Assembly (NCBI RefSeq): GCF_040958095.1
Contig: NC_091151.1
Location: forward strand, 7,198,509 to 7,262,508
From: Procambarus clarkii
Lineage: Eukaryota > Arthropoda > Malacostraca > Decapoda > Cambaridae
DNA: 64,000 nucleotides
Direction of reading: 5' to 3'
Part shown: piece by piece, positions 46,855-58,361 of the stretch
How the letters are laid out: every line of letters starts with the position of its first letter
Numbering within the stretch: position 1 is the stretch's first letter
The notes under the pieces: model-generated
Told to the model about the DNA's origin: nothing
The model's database searches: none
The model's input: the letters and a program-made list of their open reading frames with translations, nothing else
Position numbers and translations under genes: made by a program

Positions 46855-47395
46855 CGGCACAGGGGCATTTGGTATGCTCAATGTCCTAAACTTCCTCTAA
46901 CAAATTAGGAATAAATATTCGTTCACAAATTAGTTGTGAAATTCGATCTCTCTTTTTCACAATAAAATATACTTTAGAATAATTGAAGAGAACCACAGAA
47001 ACATTTCACTATCAATGACACCACCCCTAACATCAATGTGATTAAAAAAAAAAAAAAAAGTAAGACCAGATCTTGGACCTATTCTTCATAACAACCTTCT
47101 GGTACTTTTACTTGAATATCTATCTTGATTACACCTTTTCCTTGTGCTGGCACAGTAACATCGTAGGCAGCACTGAAGCAAAAGGTAGATTGTTAATTAA
47201 AATATATTAAAATATATATGGTAATTAAAATATATTTAAATATAAATAAGTCATAAATTAAAAAAAAAAGTAAATTCCAACTATACCTGTACAAGTCATA
47301 TCCAGCAGCTAGTGTAGATCCAAAATGAACATGATATATGCCAAGAAAATGTGGTGGTAATAGAAAAGAAGTTCCGGTAGGAGAGATATATATCT
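46855..47395 (-). pseudogene. dUTPase pseudogene with an intron-like gap
   Basis: Going down the minus strand, a first part ends AAGYDLY before a GT donor near 47,285. After about 100 AT-rich bases and a GCTTCAG acceptor near 47,175, the reading resumes with AAYDVTVPAQGKGVIKID (dUTPase motif 1). A one-base loss near 47,090 leads to PRSG (motif 2). After a 16-T run comes GGVIDS near 47,020 (motif 3). Another frame change leads to [11 protein letters not shown] near 46,920 (motif 4 region). Order and spacing match trimeric dUTPases. The retained intron favours a decayed host gene copy over a viral gene. At least two frame breaks. Confidence 0.7.
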
Positions 47396-47562
47396 GTGTT
47401 TACTCTCACTCCGACAGAATTAATAATCTCATTAATATTTCTACTCGTTTTATATGTTCCTTGAGGTGCCAGTTACCACCAGAAACAAGTAAAAAAGTTG
47501 TTTAAAGATTTGGTCAATGTTCCAATACACTTATTAGTTTTCAAAAAACGTCTGAAAATGAA

Positions 47563-48062
47563 NNNNNNNNNNNNNNNNNNNNNNNNNNNNNNNNNNNNNN
47601 NNNNNNNNNNNNNNNNNNNNNNNNNNNNNNNNNNNNNNNNNNNNNNNNNNNNNNNNNNNNNNNNNNNNNNNNNNNNNNNNNNNNNNNNNNNNNNNNNNNN
47701 NNNNNNNNNNNNNNNNNNNNNNNNNNNNNNNNNNNNNNNNNNNNNNNNNNNNNNNNNNNNNNNNNNNNNNNNNNNNNNNNNNNNNNNNNNNNNNNNNNNN
47801 NNNNNNNNNNNNNNNNNNNNNNNNNNNNNNNNNNNNNNNNNNNNNNNNNNNNNNNNNNNNNNNNNNNNNNNNNNNNNNNNNNNNNNNNNNNNNNNNNNNN
47901 NNNNNNNNNNNNNNNNNNNNNNNNNNNNNNNNNNNNNNNNNNNNNNNNNNNNNNNNNNNNNNNNNNNNNNNNNNNNNNNNNNNNNNNNNNNNNNNNNNNN
48001 NNNNNNNNNNNNNNNNNNNNNNNNNNNNNNNNNNNNNNNNNNNNNNNNNNNNNNNNNNNNNN
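47563..48062. other. Assembly gap (500 N)
   Basis: Exactly 500 unknown bases, a conventional placeholder, so the true distance is unknown. It hides the 5' part of the RPB2-like gene. Confidence 0.99.
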
Positions 48063-50551
48063 CGAGTAGCTATGATTGCAATTAATCCTTTGAAAGTTAA
48101 AGCCACTGCTATTCGGTGTGGTCATATTGATGAGAGTATTACGCAAACAAAAATATTAAGCAATTCTGCAAGTATAAATACTTTAAATTAAAATAATGGT
48201 GGTAATTCATTTAACAATAGCGGGAATAATGAATGGAATAAAATTGGTCGGTTTAGTCGGAATTATTCATCTAATTCATATGCCAATATATGTCTGGTGG
48301 CATGTGGATTACAAAAATTATTGCCTAAAGATTCCAAAGCCAAAGAGCCTAAATCTATAACGGTAAGTGAGGTCGGTTTCATTGATTTACTCAATACACC
48401 TGATACTCCTCAACGATGTGGTATCATATTAGAAATGATACCTGATGTGATAATCGCCTCTACCAGCATGTGTAATTCACAACCTGATAAATTCTTATTT
48501 ACATATCTCCCTCAACTAAGACAAGTGGGAAATCCTTCACAACTTGATCAGTTAGAATCTAAATATGTCTATATAATTATTCATAATAAACTGTTTAATT
48601 TCCCATTAGATTCGATCAAGAATGGTTCTGCAGCTCAACATTTTTTTCCTCATTTGCCTCTAGTTCAATGGGAATATGTTTGTTTATTTGGAGTAGACAA
48701 TTTATACCGATTTGTTCAATATATTTTGAAATTAAATATCGCCTGTATAGAATTATTAGAATACAAAAAAATCAACTGTGGATATGCACCAGTCTGCCAC
48801 GTATGTCTTATAAAATTTTACCCAATGGCCAACTCTATACGTCTAAGGAAATAGACACTTTTCAAATGGAGGCTAATCCAGTTTTTTATTTACCACCTCA
48901 AATGCAACCTCAGATTTTTCTCAGAAAAGAAAATAGTGATCTCAAAGAGGATTTTGAATTACTCTATATTGGTTATGACCGGGAAAAAATACCTAATATT
49001 ATGGGGCCAAATGCTTGAGCGATTAGCCGTCCTAATGCTGCCCATCCCCCTCGAATTAGTAACAGTCTGCAATCGTATCGTCATTATGCTGGTATTTCTG
49101 TCAATACTCATTCTGTAGGTGAAATTCATGAAAAGACAGTTATTCATACATTATACACAACATCTCGAATGAGTAAACTTTTACCCATTCCTTGTCAAAA
49201 TCCTATGGTGGCAGTAGTAAACTGGCACAATCCCGAAGACAGTATTACAGTAAAACAAGATAGTATAGACCGTGGGTTATTTTCAGGTGTTTCTTATGAA
49301 ACATCAATTGTTCGATATAATTATGGATCAGGACAGAATGCACTACCAACTTTTTGTCAGACCTATTTTGATCAGCATACCCCACTTCAACATGGTGTTC
49401 AGTTGGGAATTTTAAAAGGGGTTAATCCCAAGTGTCAAGAAGATAATAGTTTGCTTAATTTTACAAATGGAGAAATATAATTCGTTCACATAGATGCCAA
49501 TACTCTTGCTCTTATTTGGAATGGTAAAATTGGGGATTTAAAAGAGCCTATATATGACGATTCTGTTCCAGTATCCACAGGGACGAAGAATGGAAAAGGG
49601 AGTCGAAATGACTACCGAGTTACAGTAAATGATCCACACCACCCTTCCCTTGAACGGCAACAACGGTTGAAGAAATCTCAATATTCTTTAGCTTTTAAAG
49701 AACATCATCCTAATTACATTACATTTAGGTACTTTAAAATAGATAGTGTAGATTTACCAGTACTACAAAGTTGGCGTTTTTCTCTGATAACAGTGTCAAT
49801 ATATATACCATCTTTAGGTGATAAGTTACAAACACCCACTTCACAAAAAGGTGTAATTGGGCGATTAGTTAGTGAACAGGATATGCCTTACATTAAATTA
49901 ATGAGTCAGGGTGATATGTTTTCATCAAATGTACCCATTGATGTTTTAGTTAAACCTCATTCACTTAAAAGACAAGCTCCAGATTTATATTGCAATACCT
50001 TTGATAATTTGAATTACATGGATGCAGCTTTTACTCTCACTTTTGAAAATGTTATTGAACATCTACAGTGGGGTCGAAAAACTTGTACTGGAATCCTTAT
50101 GAATCCCTATACGGGTGAACCATATTTAAATAGAGATAATGAGCCAGTTTTAGCTAGTTTATATGAAGGTTCTTATATGTGTGTTACCAATCATCGCGCA
50201 AATGCTACGATGCACACTTCACGAGCAGATGAAGTTGTATTTTCTGAACTGACCGGAGCACCAGTTCGAGGACGACGTGGTGGTCTTTCCACAGGACCCA
50301 TGGAACTTGTATCATTCCGTAGTATAGGAGCTGCTCGAATTCATACAGAATTGACTCAAATACGCTCAGACATGAAACACATTGAATTGGAAACTATTCA
50401 AAATAATGAAACAGAAACAGAAAAAAATGAAAATGAAAGTGGAGTTATCTGTGGATCAAAATACCTTCAACGTTATCATGACGATTTAATGTTAACAAAT
50501 ATTAACTTAGCATACAAATGTACATCCATGGTAAATATTGAAGAAATTTAA
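48063..50551 (+). pseudogene. RPB2-like RNA polymerase second-largest subunit, decayed
   Basis: Reads through with breaks: TAA 48,189, a frameshift between about 48,700 and 48,850, TGA 49,016 and TAA 49,478. Segments match RPB2 in order: GFIDLLNTPDTPQRCGII (fork region, ~48,375), PIPCQNPMVAVVNWHNPEDS with QDSIDRGLF (~49,190-49,285; hybrid-binding signature), QKGVIGRLVSEQDMPYI (~49,840), DVLVKPHSLK (~49,950) and GAPVRGRRGGLSTGPMELVS (~50,250, near the family's C-terminal GGLRFGEME-like region). After this a cellular RPB2 has a zinc-binding clamp. Here the C-terminal ~75 residues lack the CxxC pairs. Highly divergent and intronless, so probably viral and paired with the RPB3-like gene. The 5' part lies in the N gap. 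Confidence 0.8.
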
Positions 50552-50639
50552 AAAAAAAAAATATTGTTATTGTTAAATATGCTTGTTTAATAATATACAT
50601 TCACCTAAGCCTTATTATTTATTAAACTGACTCTTTGCC

Positions 50640-51050
50640 ACAGGGAAATAATTGTTGTGACACTAGTAAACTAGCTCTCTATAACTGCAGTGATTGGAAA
50701 TCACCTCAGCCATAAAAAACTGGCTCTTTGCCACAAGGAAAAATAACTGCAGTGACTGGAAATCACCTCAGCCATAAAAAAACTGGCTCTTTGCCACAAG
50801 GAAAAATAACTGCAGTGACTGGAAATCACCTCAGCCATAAAAAAACTGGCTCTTTGCCACAAGGAAAAATAACTGCAGTGACTGAAAATCACCTCAGCCA
50901 TAAAAAACTGGCTCTTTGCCACAAGGAAAAATAACTGCAGTGACTGGAAATCCCCTCAGCTATAAAAACTGGCTCTTTGCCACAAGGAAAAATAACTGCA
51001 GTGACTGGAAATCATCTCAGCTATAAAAACTGGCTCTTTGCCACAAGGAC
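50640..51050. repeat. ~63-bp tandem repeat
   Basis: About six units of CTGGCTCTTTGCCACAAGGA followed by AAAATAACTGCAGTGACTGG. It lies between the RPB2 remnant and a host gene. Confidence 0.9.
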
Positions 51051-51060
51051 ATAACCTGTG

Positions 51061-51597
51061 TTAGAATTGGAGTAAGTGAAGAATGTGTGTTATGCAATCG
51101 GTAAATAACTTTATTCTTCCTTCTTCTTCTTCTTCTTCTTCTTCTTCTTCTTCTTCTTCTTCTTCTTCTTCTTCTTTTGCACTGGGGAAGCCGGCAGAGT
51201 GACTGGCCAGAGAGATAGAATCATACGTTGCTGATAGAAACAGTCCTGTAAAACAGATAATAAGGCGTAAGTAAGGTTAATATTTTGTGTCTCTTATATA
51301 GAAATTACTACTTGATTTGTGTTATCTTACTTAATGTGTCTAAGAATCTGGTCATAACTATTGACTTTAAATAAACTTTCAATTGGAGTATGTGTGTATA
51401 TATGGATGACTGATCTTACCTGCAGCTGATTGTTGGTTCTGATGTCCAACAATGAGGTTATTATTAGCAGACATCTGGATGTAATCGGCAGTGTCTCCCT
51501 TGACGTTGATCTTCTCGGGACCGACCATTGTGTCAGCCTCAACTCTCGTGGAAACTAGTAGACACAAGACTATTATCTTGAATACTTCCCCTTCCAT
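51061..51597 (-). CDS. Two-exon gene for a predicted secreted peptide
   Basis: Exon 1 (51,597-51,420) starts at ATG with a signal peptide-like VFKIIVLCLLVSTRVEA, followed by a polar mature part (INVKGDTADYIQMSANNN). It ends at a GTAAGATC donor. Exon 2 begins at 51,245 after a TTTTACAG acceptor and keeps the phase. It reads through a (GAA)n run as poly-Glu and stops at TAA 51,061. The poly-Glu tract may be a repeat expansion that altered the C-terminus. A TATA box sits upstream. The splice signals and promoter mark it as a host gene. It is not recognised. Confidence 0.5.
51117..51177. repeat. (TTC)n microsatellite
   Basis: About 20 TTC triplets, coding for poly-Glu on the minus strand in exon 2 of the secreted peptide gene. 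Confidence 0.95.
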
Positions 51598-51823
51598 GCT
51601 CTTCTGTACACATACAAAACCCAGCACGAGATGCTGTCAGAGTAGCAGGCGCCGGCCCTGTCAAACGTGTATGAGCAGTATATTCTTATTATTCTACTGC
51701 AGATAATTAATTCTCTCAAATAGCGGGTGCTGTAGCTGTAGGAGAATGAGTTTTCCTGTAGGATGTTGGTTAGACTGCTGTGGTTTTGAACACTGTGGTG
51801 GCGACGACGGCGACACGCGCCAT

Positions 51824-51834
51824 CTTATATACAG
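51824..51834 (-). promoter_or_regulatory. TATA box of the secreted peptide gene
   Basis: CTGTATATAAG on the minus strand, about 230 bp upstream of the ATG, in a locally GC-richer context. Confidence 0.45.
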
Positions 51835-51899
51835 CGAGGTTACCTCAGCCAGACTCCAGGGCGTCCGGTTGTGAAGAACACTTTCCACTATCTTTTTGG

Positions 51900-52598
51900 T
51901 CGAGTTTTATATTAAACTAAGCTTAGGTTGACTTATTTAGCTTGTCTTATCAGCCATAATATTTATTATTTTTTTTAGATCAGGTGACCCAGAGTACATC
52001 ATCAACATTAAGAAAGAAGTACCCCCTAATAAACTTCGGTCACACTTACTTCACACTACCATCCATGTTCACTGGTCCAGATCCTAAAAATCGTGTATAT
52101 TATTACTCTTGTTAACTACTGATTTTAAATCTTCCACAGCTCTTAGATTTTCAGGACCTTCAGTGAGTGTGAGTATATCAATCTCTTTATACAGTCTATT
52201 TCAGCATCACTACAAAAATTATACAATTACAGAATGCAAACTATAACTAATCCTCTGAGATGATAATATACCTTTATCTTATAAGATAAAACTATAAATT
52301 ATATCCTTTTCCCCAATTTGAATTATATCATAATGAGTTGGGGATTACAGATTACTTTTCTCCCTGAACACCAATTATTCATCTACTAACTAGGATATAA
52401 TTCAAAATTTAAAATAATATACAAACTATATTATAATGTTATTGATGAAAAGATTTTTATCACATCAGTTGCTAAAAGAAGATAATTAAATTTTATTTTC
52501 ACCACACATATATATATTTAAGGAATCTGATATAGATTTATGTTAATTATACTTTTGTATAAGAGGAGGCAGGAAGTTCCAAGGCAATCATAATAGTC
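51900..52598. other. Intergenic DNA, nothing recognised
   Basis: AT-rich with no convincing ORF or repeat. It separates the host gene from the next AT-rich viral-type ORF. Confidence 0.5.
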
Positions 52599-53141
52599 AT
52601 GGTATCATCCAAAAAAAAACAACAACAAAAAATTGTCAAGAAAAAATGTATCCATAATGAGAAATTCTTCAGAGAAATAATTACAGACAAAGTGAAGAAA
52701 ATAGTGGACATGCTTATTAATGTCCATGGTAAAGGAGATAAAATGATTTATAACCTCTTCAATTTAGATAGGTATTGGGAAAAAGTATCCACGGTTCCTT
52801 TAACCAAAAATACTTATGTAAACGCCTGTTTGTCTTACTTGAGAGATCCAGTGCACACATATGACGCTCTCATCAGAATGAATGTTTTATCTCATAATGA
52901 AAAAGGTGATTACATGTTTGGTCATCCAGTAATATTACATGATAATCATCTTGCTGGACGACAGCTTCTAATTAAACGTTCTCATGTGGATGTGATTATT
53001 GGGACTGTGACAACTGAACAAGGATTGCTAAATGGTATCTATAATACTGGTCCGATTACTTGCCAATCAGTCACATGTAGCTTCCGTGAATATCTGATAG
53101 CTAAAAAATTTTATAATAAATTTGTACAAAATTGTATTTAA
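52599..53141 (+). CDS. Unknown 180-aa protein
   Basis: An intact ATG-started ORF. The basic N-terminus (SSKKKQQQKIVKKK) is followed by a globular domain with helices and a C-terminal part rich in beta-type residues (HVDVIIGTVTTEQGLLNG). No signal or membrane segment. AT-rich and intronless like the viral ORFs. I do not recognise it. Confidence 0.55.
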   Translation: MVSSKKKQQQKIVKKKCIHNEKFFREIITDKVKKIVDMLINVHGKGDKMIYNLFNLDRYWEKVSTVPLTKNTYVNACLSYLRDPVHTYDALIRMNVLSHNEKGDYMFGHPVILHDNHLAGRQLLIKRSHVDVIIGTVTTEQGLLNGIYNTGPITCQSVTCSFREYLIAKKFYNKFVQNCI

Positions 53142-53545
53142 TAAATCAAATTATAAAAACTGAAATGTATTTTTGTTATGAAGGTATCCATCTCTTTATA
53201 CAAAGTAGCTACATTCCAACATTCGGTTTCAGTATCCCCAAAATTTTATCCTTTTCCCCAGTTTGAAATATTTTCATAAACAGTTGAAGATTTCAGGTCA
53301 AAAAAAAAAAAATAATAATACATTCGCTATTATTCCAAGAAAAAAAATGCTTTATAATCATTTCTAAATAAATGGATCCATATTTTTGGCTGTGTTTGGC
53401 ACAAGCCAGCCATTGTTCGTAAATTTCATATTCTCTTGTTCAGCTGACACAGTGCTGCATCTGCTCTAGGCAACCAGCTAGCTATGTCGCAACCTTATTA
53501 TTTAGAACGGGAACTTTAGTTTAGGTGGACGTCACCATGAATTTA

Positions 53546-54435
53546 ACACTTTCGCTCACCCCGCACGCCACCCCTCAATAGTGCGATATGGGACCCAGGG
53601 TGTCACAGGAGCGCGCGTAAATTGTGAAAAGTGTATACTCTCTTCAACTTTGTCACCTTAATTCTCGTCCTACGAGATTAAATTTGGCATCATTGTGTTC
53701 GCAATAGAATTCTCTACAGCACTAAATGCATATAAACTCCAATAGCCCGGCTAATTACCCGCAGCAAACAGAGAAAGTGCGAACGAGTTTCCCAGGAGCG
53801 CGCAAACGCGATAAAATGTTTTCACTATTTTCACTCTGGTCACCTTAATTTTTGTCCTAGGTCTTTCATTTTGGTCTCAATGGGTTCGCAATAGAATTCT
53901 CTAGAGGACCATTAGCATATAAAATATAAAACCTGGTCACGCTCCAACCGCCGACGAGTTGAAGACGGGCCATGCGTTAGGCGGGAGTGAGCGCTCAGAT
54001 GCCTTCCAGCTCACTCCCAATTCCCTTCCTTTTCAAGCCTTTCTTTCGCAGTTTTCTTCCTGGAAGGGCCTTGTTCATGATCACTATCCATCGTCGAGTA
54101 AGGGTAGACAGTTTCTAAAGCCGCAGTAAGAAATATTGCCACGGAAAATAGCCGAAATGTTCACACGTTTGAGATGCGAGGGGAGGCGACATTGGTCACA
54201 ACAGTGGAGCGAAAACAATGGGCCCACGGCATGTGCCAAGCCACCTGAGGGCCACGAGGCTCAACAAAGAAAATGGAAAGACATCGGCGCACATTTTAAA
54301 ACCAGTCCCAAAAAAATCGGATAAAAACCTGATTTTTGGCGATTATTTAAAGTGGATGACGCAATGCTGTGTCATCCCCGGTATTACAGACAGTAAACCG
54401 ATGACGCAATGCTGTGTCATGCCCGGGCGAAAGTG
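53546..54435. mobile_element. TTAA-type (piggyBac-like) non-autonomous element
   Basis: TTAA at 53,542-53,545 and at 54,436-54,439 frame inverted ends CACTTTCGC / GCGAAAGTG. The interior (~890 bp) is GC-richer than its surroundings, has no transposase, and holds an internal 25-bp direct repeat (GATGACGCAATGCTGTGTCA, near 54,357 and 54,401). TTAA duplication is characteristic of piggyBac elements. Confidence 0.75.
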
Positions 54436-54635
54436 TTAATGAATAGTTCAGATTGGAGAATTATCAATTACCACAATACCATCATTACAGCATGAGGCGA
54501 TTTTTTTTCTTAAGTAAAACGAAAGATATAATTAGTTAAACCAAAAAATATATTTCATTTGTTGTTTTATAAATCAAAGAGATATATATTTTTAATTTCA
54601 TTTTTAATAACTGCTTTACTCTAAATTATTTCAGA

Positions 54636-55964
54636 TTAAGAAAAATATACTTTACTTACGTGACTAATTAAATTGCGACATATTGGACAGTTACTAAGTT
54701 GTAAAAGACACAATTCACAGACACAAAAATGTTGACAGGGTAAAATGAGAACACAACGTTCTTTATCTTGGCAGATATTACAGCGTGTATTCATTAAATT
54801 CTTATCATGTTGACAATCGGATGAAACTGTGAGTTGTTGACGTCCTAAATTCTTTATAGTAAAGCTCAATATCTGATCACATTTGGGATCAGATATACAA
54901 TAAGTAGTTGTATTAGGCTCATTATAAGTCCTGGTTAATGTTACTGTGTCATTATTCATTGAGGTTAAACATATATTTCCAACTTCATCTTTTTCGTTTT
55001 GATTATTTTCTTCTATGATTTTAACCCTTTTAAATTTTCTTTGGTTAAAATATAAATATCTTGTTATAATAGCTATAGCTTGATCATATGATTTAAATGA
55101 TCGTCCATAGAGTATTACTACATCTTTAAGTACTCTTTTAACAATATCGCGTTTGTAACTTTTAGATAAAGTTACTAAAATATCTAATTTGTTCATCATT
55201 TGCATAATTATATCATTAGAAAATATTTTGGGGGGATATTTAGTGATTGTAGATGAACGTATATTTTTAATAAAATCAGGCCCTTTCATGATCAATATAT
55301 AATAACATTGTGTTGACCAACGCCCATGTTCTATCCATGGATCATGACCTTCTTTCCAATTTCGAAAATGCATATTGCAATAGAAACAGATTACTTCATC
55401 TACACGAGGTGGTTTTTTATAAAAAAAAAACCCAGCTTGGGTGAACTCTTTTGGGCTGGGATGTTTTATTGAAAGTGGCCACGAGTCTTTGAAACTAGAC
55501 AAGCGAACTCTAACCTCACTATATTTTTCATGATGTGGAGTTTTATGCGAGAGTATCCCCTTGGGTAATTAGTTTTTTTGATCTAATTCAAATTCCAAAT
55601 CTTTATTATAATTAATATACTTGGGTTCTATGAGATAAGATGAAAATTCAATAGGAATATTACCTACTGGTTCGCCCTTCAAAAATGGACATTTAGGGCT
55701 TATTCTCCTATGAAATTCAATAAGTTTAATAGTGTTGTTATTTAAAATGAGTATTATATCTTCATTGAAATAATCGTCATCATTTAAAATATCATCCCAA
55801 GAATTTACATAGACATAACAAAATGCACAAGCGCATTCTATTCCTTTTTTCAGATAGAAGAAGCCATTAGTTACCAACTCTTTGGGCTTTGGGTTTACAG
55901 GCCAATTAATAAATGTTTCTAATCGCTCTTGCTCGTATTTTAAATCATTGTCTATACACAGCAT
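54636..55964 (-). pseudogene. Inhibitor of apoptosis (BIR-BIR-RING) with one nonsense codon
   Basis: One frame of 443 codons from ATG 55,964, interrupted by TAA 55,569. BIR1: RLETFINWP, then GFFYLKK, CAFC and HRRISPKC, with an insertion between the last Cys pair and the His. BIR2: WPLS...GFFFYKK, CFYC, DPWIEH and an H-x6-C ending, complete zinc ligands. The C-terminus is a C3HC4 RING (CNICQDKERCVLILPC, HFCVCELC, CPICR). Two BIRs and a RING is the layout of baculovirus-type and insect IAPs, which block caspases and act as ubiquitin ligases. The intronless AT-rich frame favours viral origin. The stop separates BIR1 from the rest. Confidence 0.88.
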
Positions 55965-56032
55965 CTTTTATACTGATTAATCCTTGTGTCTTTTCTTCTA
56001 TATATCAACATAAAAGAAATATTTTTTTTTTT

Positions 56033-56176
56033 TTACTGAATAGTTAAAATAGCATTTATTTCATCACTAGTAGTTAAAAAATGTATTTTTAATTTGGTTG
56101 ATTCTTTATTTTTTCTTAGTAAACCTACCTCCACATATGAATTTATATTAAATATATTTATTGGCAGAGGTTTATA

Positions 56177-56247
<71 letters not shown>

Positions 56248-56449
56248 CATTATTATCTATTACATATATATTTGCTTGATTTACATTAGCTTCACTAAAT
56301 AATTTTTGAACTAAAATACTCACACAAGCCATAATATTTTTCATATCTTGATTAAAAGGTGAGGAATATGATGATGGGGGAAAAATATAAAAAAATTTAT
56401 TGCTTATATCGATTAAATCTGGAATAGTTTGCCCAGATATATACTGCAT
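56033..56449 (-). CDS. Hypothetical 138-aa protein with a poly-Asn tract
   Basis: ATG-started. A globular N-terminus (QTIPDLIDISNKFFYIFPPS) and C-terminus flank about 25 Asn encoded by an (ATT)n microsatellite at 56,177-56,247. The unique flanks suggest a real small gene enlarged by the repeat. Function unknown. Confidence 0.4.
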
Positions 56450-56651
56450 ATTAATATTTTTTTATATACTATTAATGAAACTTGGTTCAACTAGAACCAT
56501 ACACACAAATCCACATTCACATTACAAAGTAATATATATGACACAGCATAAAGTATTCTGCGATAACATATGCTATTGACCTCAGAAACATTGACAGAGT
56601 TTATCATGTTATGAATTCAACAAAAATCATCTAAAATAATCATATAATTAT

Positions 56652-57446
56652 TTATGCAACCTTTATTCCCATTTTCTTAATAATAGAAATTAATTTCTCC
56701 TTGTTTCTAAAGATTTCCTGATAAAGTGACACTTTATGTTTAAGAACTTTTTTTTCTTGGATCAGATTATTCATATCCAGCACAAGTTTTTCTGTGGTCA
56801 ACGTATTGGCAAGTAATTGATGAACCTGTTGGTGGGTCAAGATTAAAATACGGGACCCTTTACTTGCAAGAAGAATTTCCTTCATTGTTGTTATGGGTTG
56901 ATTTTCTTCACTTGGGTCTTGGGGACAAGGACGCTTTTGGGAAGTTGAAACAGTCTTTACTCCAATCTCGTTTCCTTGGGAAATTCTGGTACGTCCATAG
57001 GTTCTGGGTCTGGTGGGTCTGGTACTACTTCCAGCATTTTCTTGACCTATTGCTCCAGTTGAATTTACTCCAATGTCGCTTCCTTGGGAAATACTGATAG
57101 GTCCATGTGTTCTGAGTCTGGCGGGTCTTACACTTCTACTGGCATTTTCTGCACTGAGTTCATGGGAAGTTGTTGCAACAACAGTCTGACCTACTATGGA
57201 AGATGATGGAGTTGCCGCTCCAGTTGAATTTACTCCAATGTTGCTTCTTTTAGATAATTGCTGTTGTGTTCTGGGTCCTGCTAATTTCGGAGACAATGGG
57301 TCCACTCTAACTCTAGCAGCGAAAGTAGATGTTCTGCCTAAGTCTAAACAAACCGAACCATCAGTTATTCTGTTATAGCCACTGCCTCGGACACGTACTA
57401 AAGACCTTATTAGCAATTTCATGTCAAATTCATATGGTGCAACCAT
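56652..57446 (-). CDS. Unknown protein, paralogue A
   Basis: ATG 57,446 is preferred because the paralogue starts at the same point (MVAPYEFD). Ser/Thr/Pro-rich middle with three imperfect copies of a segment containing IGVNSTGA and RPxRxRTxGxxxISQG, followed by a Leu/Lys-rich coiled coil of about 70 residues. The first ~55 residues match paralogue B at 61,659-62,051. No known domain. Confidence 0.5.
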   Translation of the reverse strand: MVAPYEFDMKLLIRSLVRVRGSGYNRITDGSVCLDLGRTSTFAARVRVDPLSPKLAGPRTQQQLSKRSNIGVNSTGAATPSSSIVGQTVVATTSHELSAENASRSVRPARLRTHGPISISQGSDIGVNSTGAIGQENAGSSTRPTRPRTYGRTRISQGNEIGVKTVSTSQKRPCPQDPSEENQPITTMKEILLASKGSRILILTHQQVHQLLANTLTTEKLVLDMNNLIQEKKVLKHKVSLYQEIFRNKEKLISIIKKMGIKVA

Positions 57447-57539
57447 TATGAAAAACACTGTGCGCTCTCTTATTTTATATGATCAATTGTTATCCACTTC
57501 CCTAGAAAGAAACTTCCAACAGACAAAGGGTGGTTGTAG

Positions 57540-57700
57540 ACCAGTTGATGGATAGGTTGGTTGGGTGGCTGTTGACCAGTTGATGGACAGGTTGGTTGGG
57601 TGGCTGTTGACCAGTTGATGGACAGGTTGGTTGGGTGGCTGTTGACCAGTTGATGGACAGGTTGGTTGGGTGGTGGTTGAGCAATTGATGGACAGGTTAC
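57540..57700. repeat. ~36-bp minisatellite
   Basis: Four to five units of GGTTGGGTGGCTGTTGACCA plus GTTGATGGACAG. Related units recur at 62,130-62,215 beside paralogue B, so the duplication included the upstream DNA. Confidence 0.9.
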
Positions 57701-57977
57701 TACCGTGAAAGAAAAAAAAAAAATATTTGAAAAAGAATAAGACACATACACACATACATTAGTATATTAAATATCTCTGTAGCTGAGAGAGCCATCTATA
57801 ATAACCTTTCAATATGATGCGGAGCCTGGCCCGAAGGTGTGGACCTCTTAGCAGGAGTTGAATAAGACTAACTGCAGTGTTTCCGTCGCCACCTACCATA
57901 ACTCGCTTATCTTTTGCCCTTCTAGCCCCCCCCCCATCATCCCCCAACTCAGCATTGTTGTATATTGCAGTTGTGAC

Positions 57978-58361
57978 TCAATAATTAGAGAGTCGCTTAG
58001 TTGAATGCCGCCATACCATCTTCAAAACTACACTGGCTATAACTTCATTAAAGTAATCGACATATATAAGCTCACCTTTACGATGGATGTGATTGATCAG
58101 AAGCTCATGTTCATTTTCATAATAAATATATTTTTGTGATAACTGAAGAATCATCATTTTATACAATTGCCATTTTGATATAGGATATGACATAAAATAA
58201 AGCTTGAAAATATCAACAATGTTTTCGTTATTTTTGGGGAATTGCCTGCTGATCTTCCTTAGACTAGTACCACGTAAAGTCCCAGTTCTGACTAAGCACT
58301 GTGTCAGCTGAGCCATATATAAGTATTCGTGGCCGCCGGCCATCCACTGACGGCCAGTCAC
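57978..58361 (-). pseudogene. Fragment of an F-box gene paralogue
   Basis: The C-terminal ~70 residues (LLINHIHRKGELIYVDYF, SVVLKMVWRHS) parallel the F-box gene region LLINHVPSKGEITRVDYV and SIVLKIVKRHS at about 30,420-30,560. No F-box is present. A partial duplicate. Confidence 0.6.

Noticed and set aside
50640..51050. CRISPR-like or viral hr-type repeat
   Set aside because: A simple 63-bp tandem repeat without spacers or palindromic cores.
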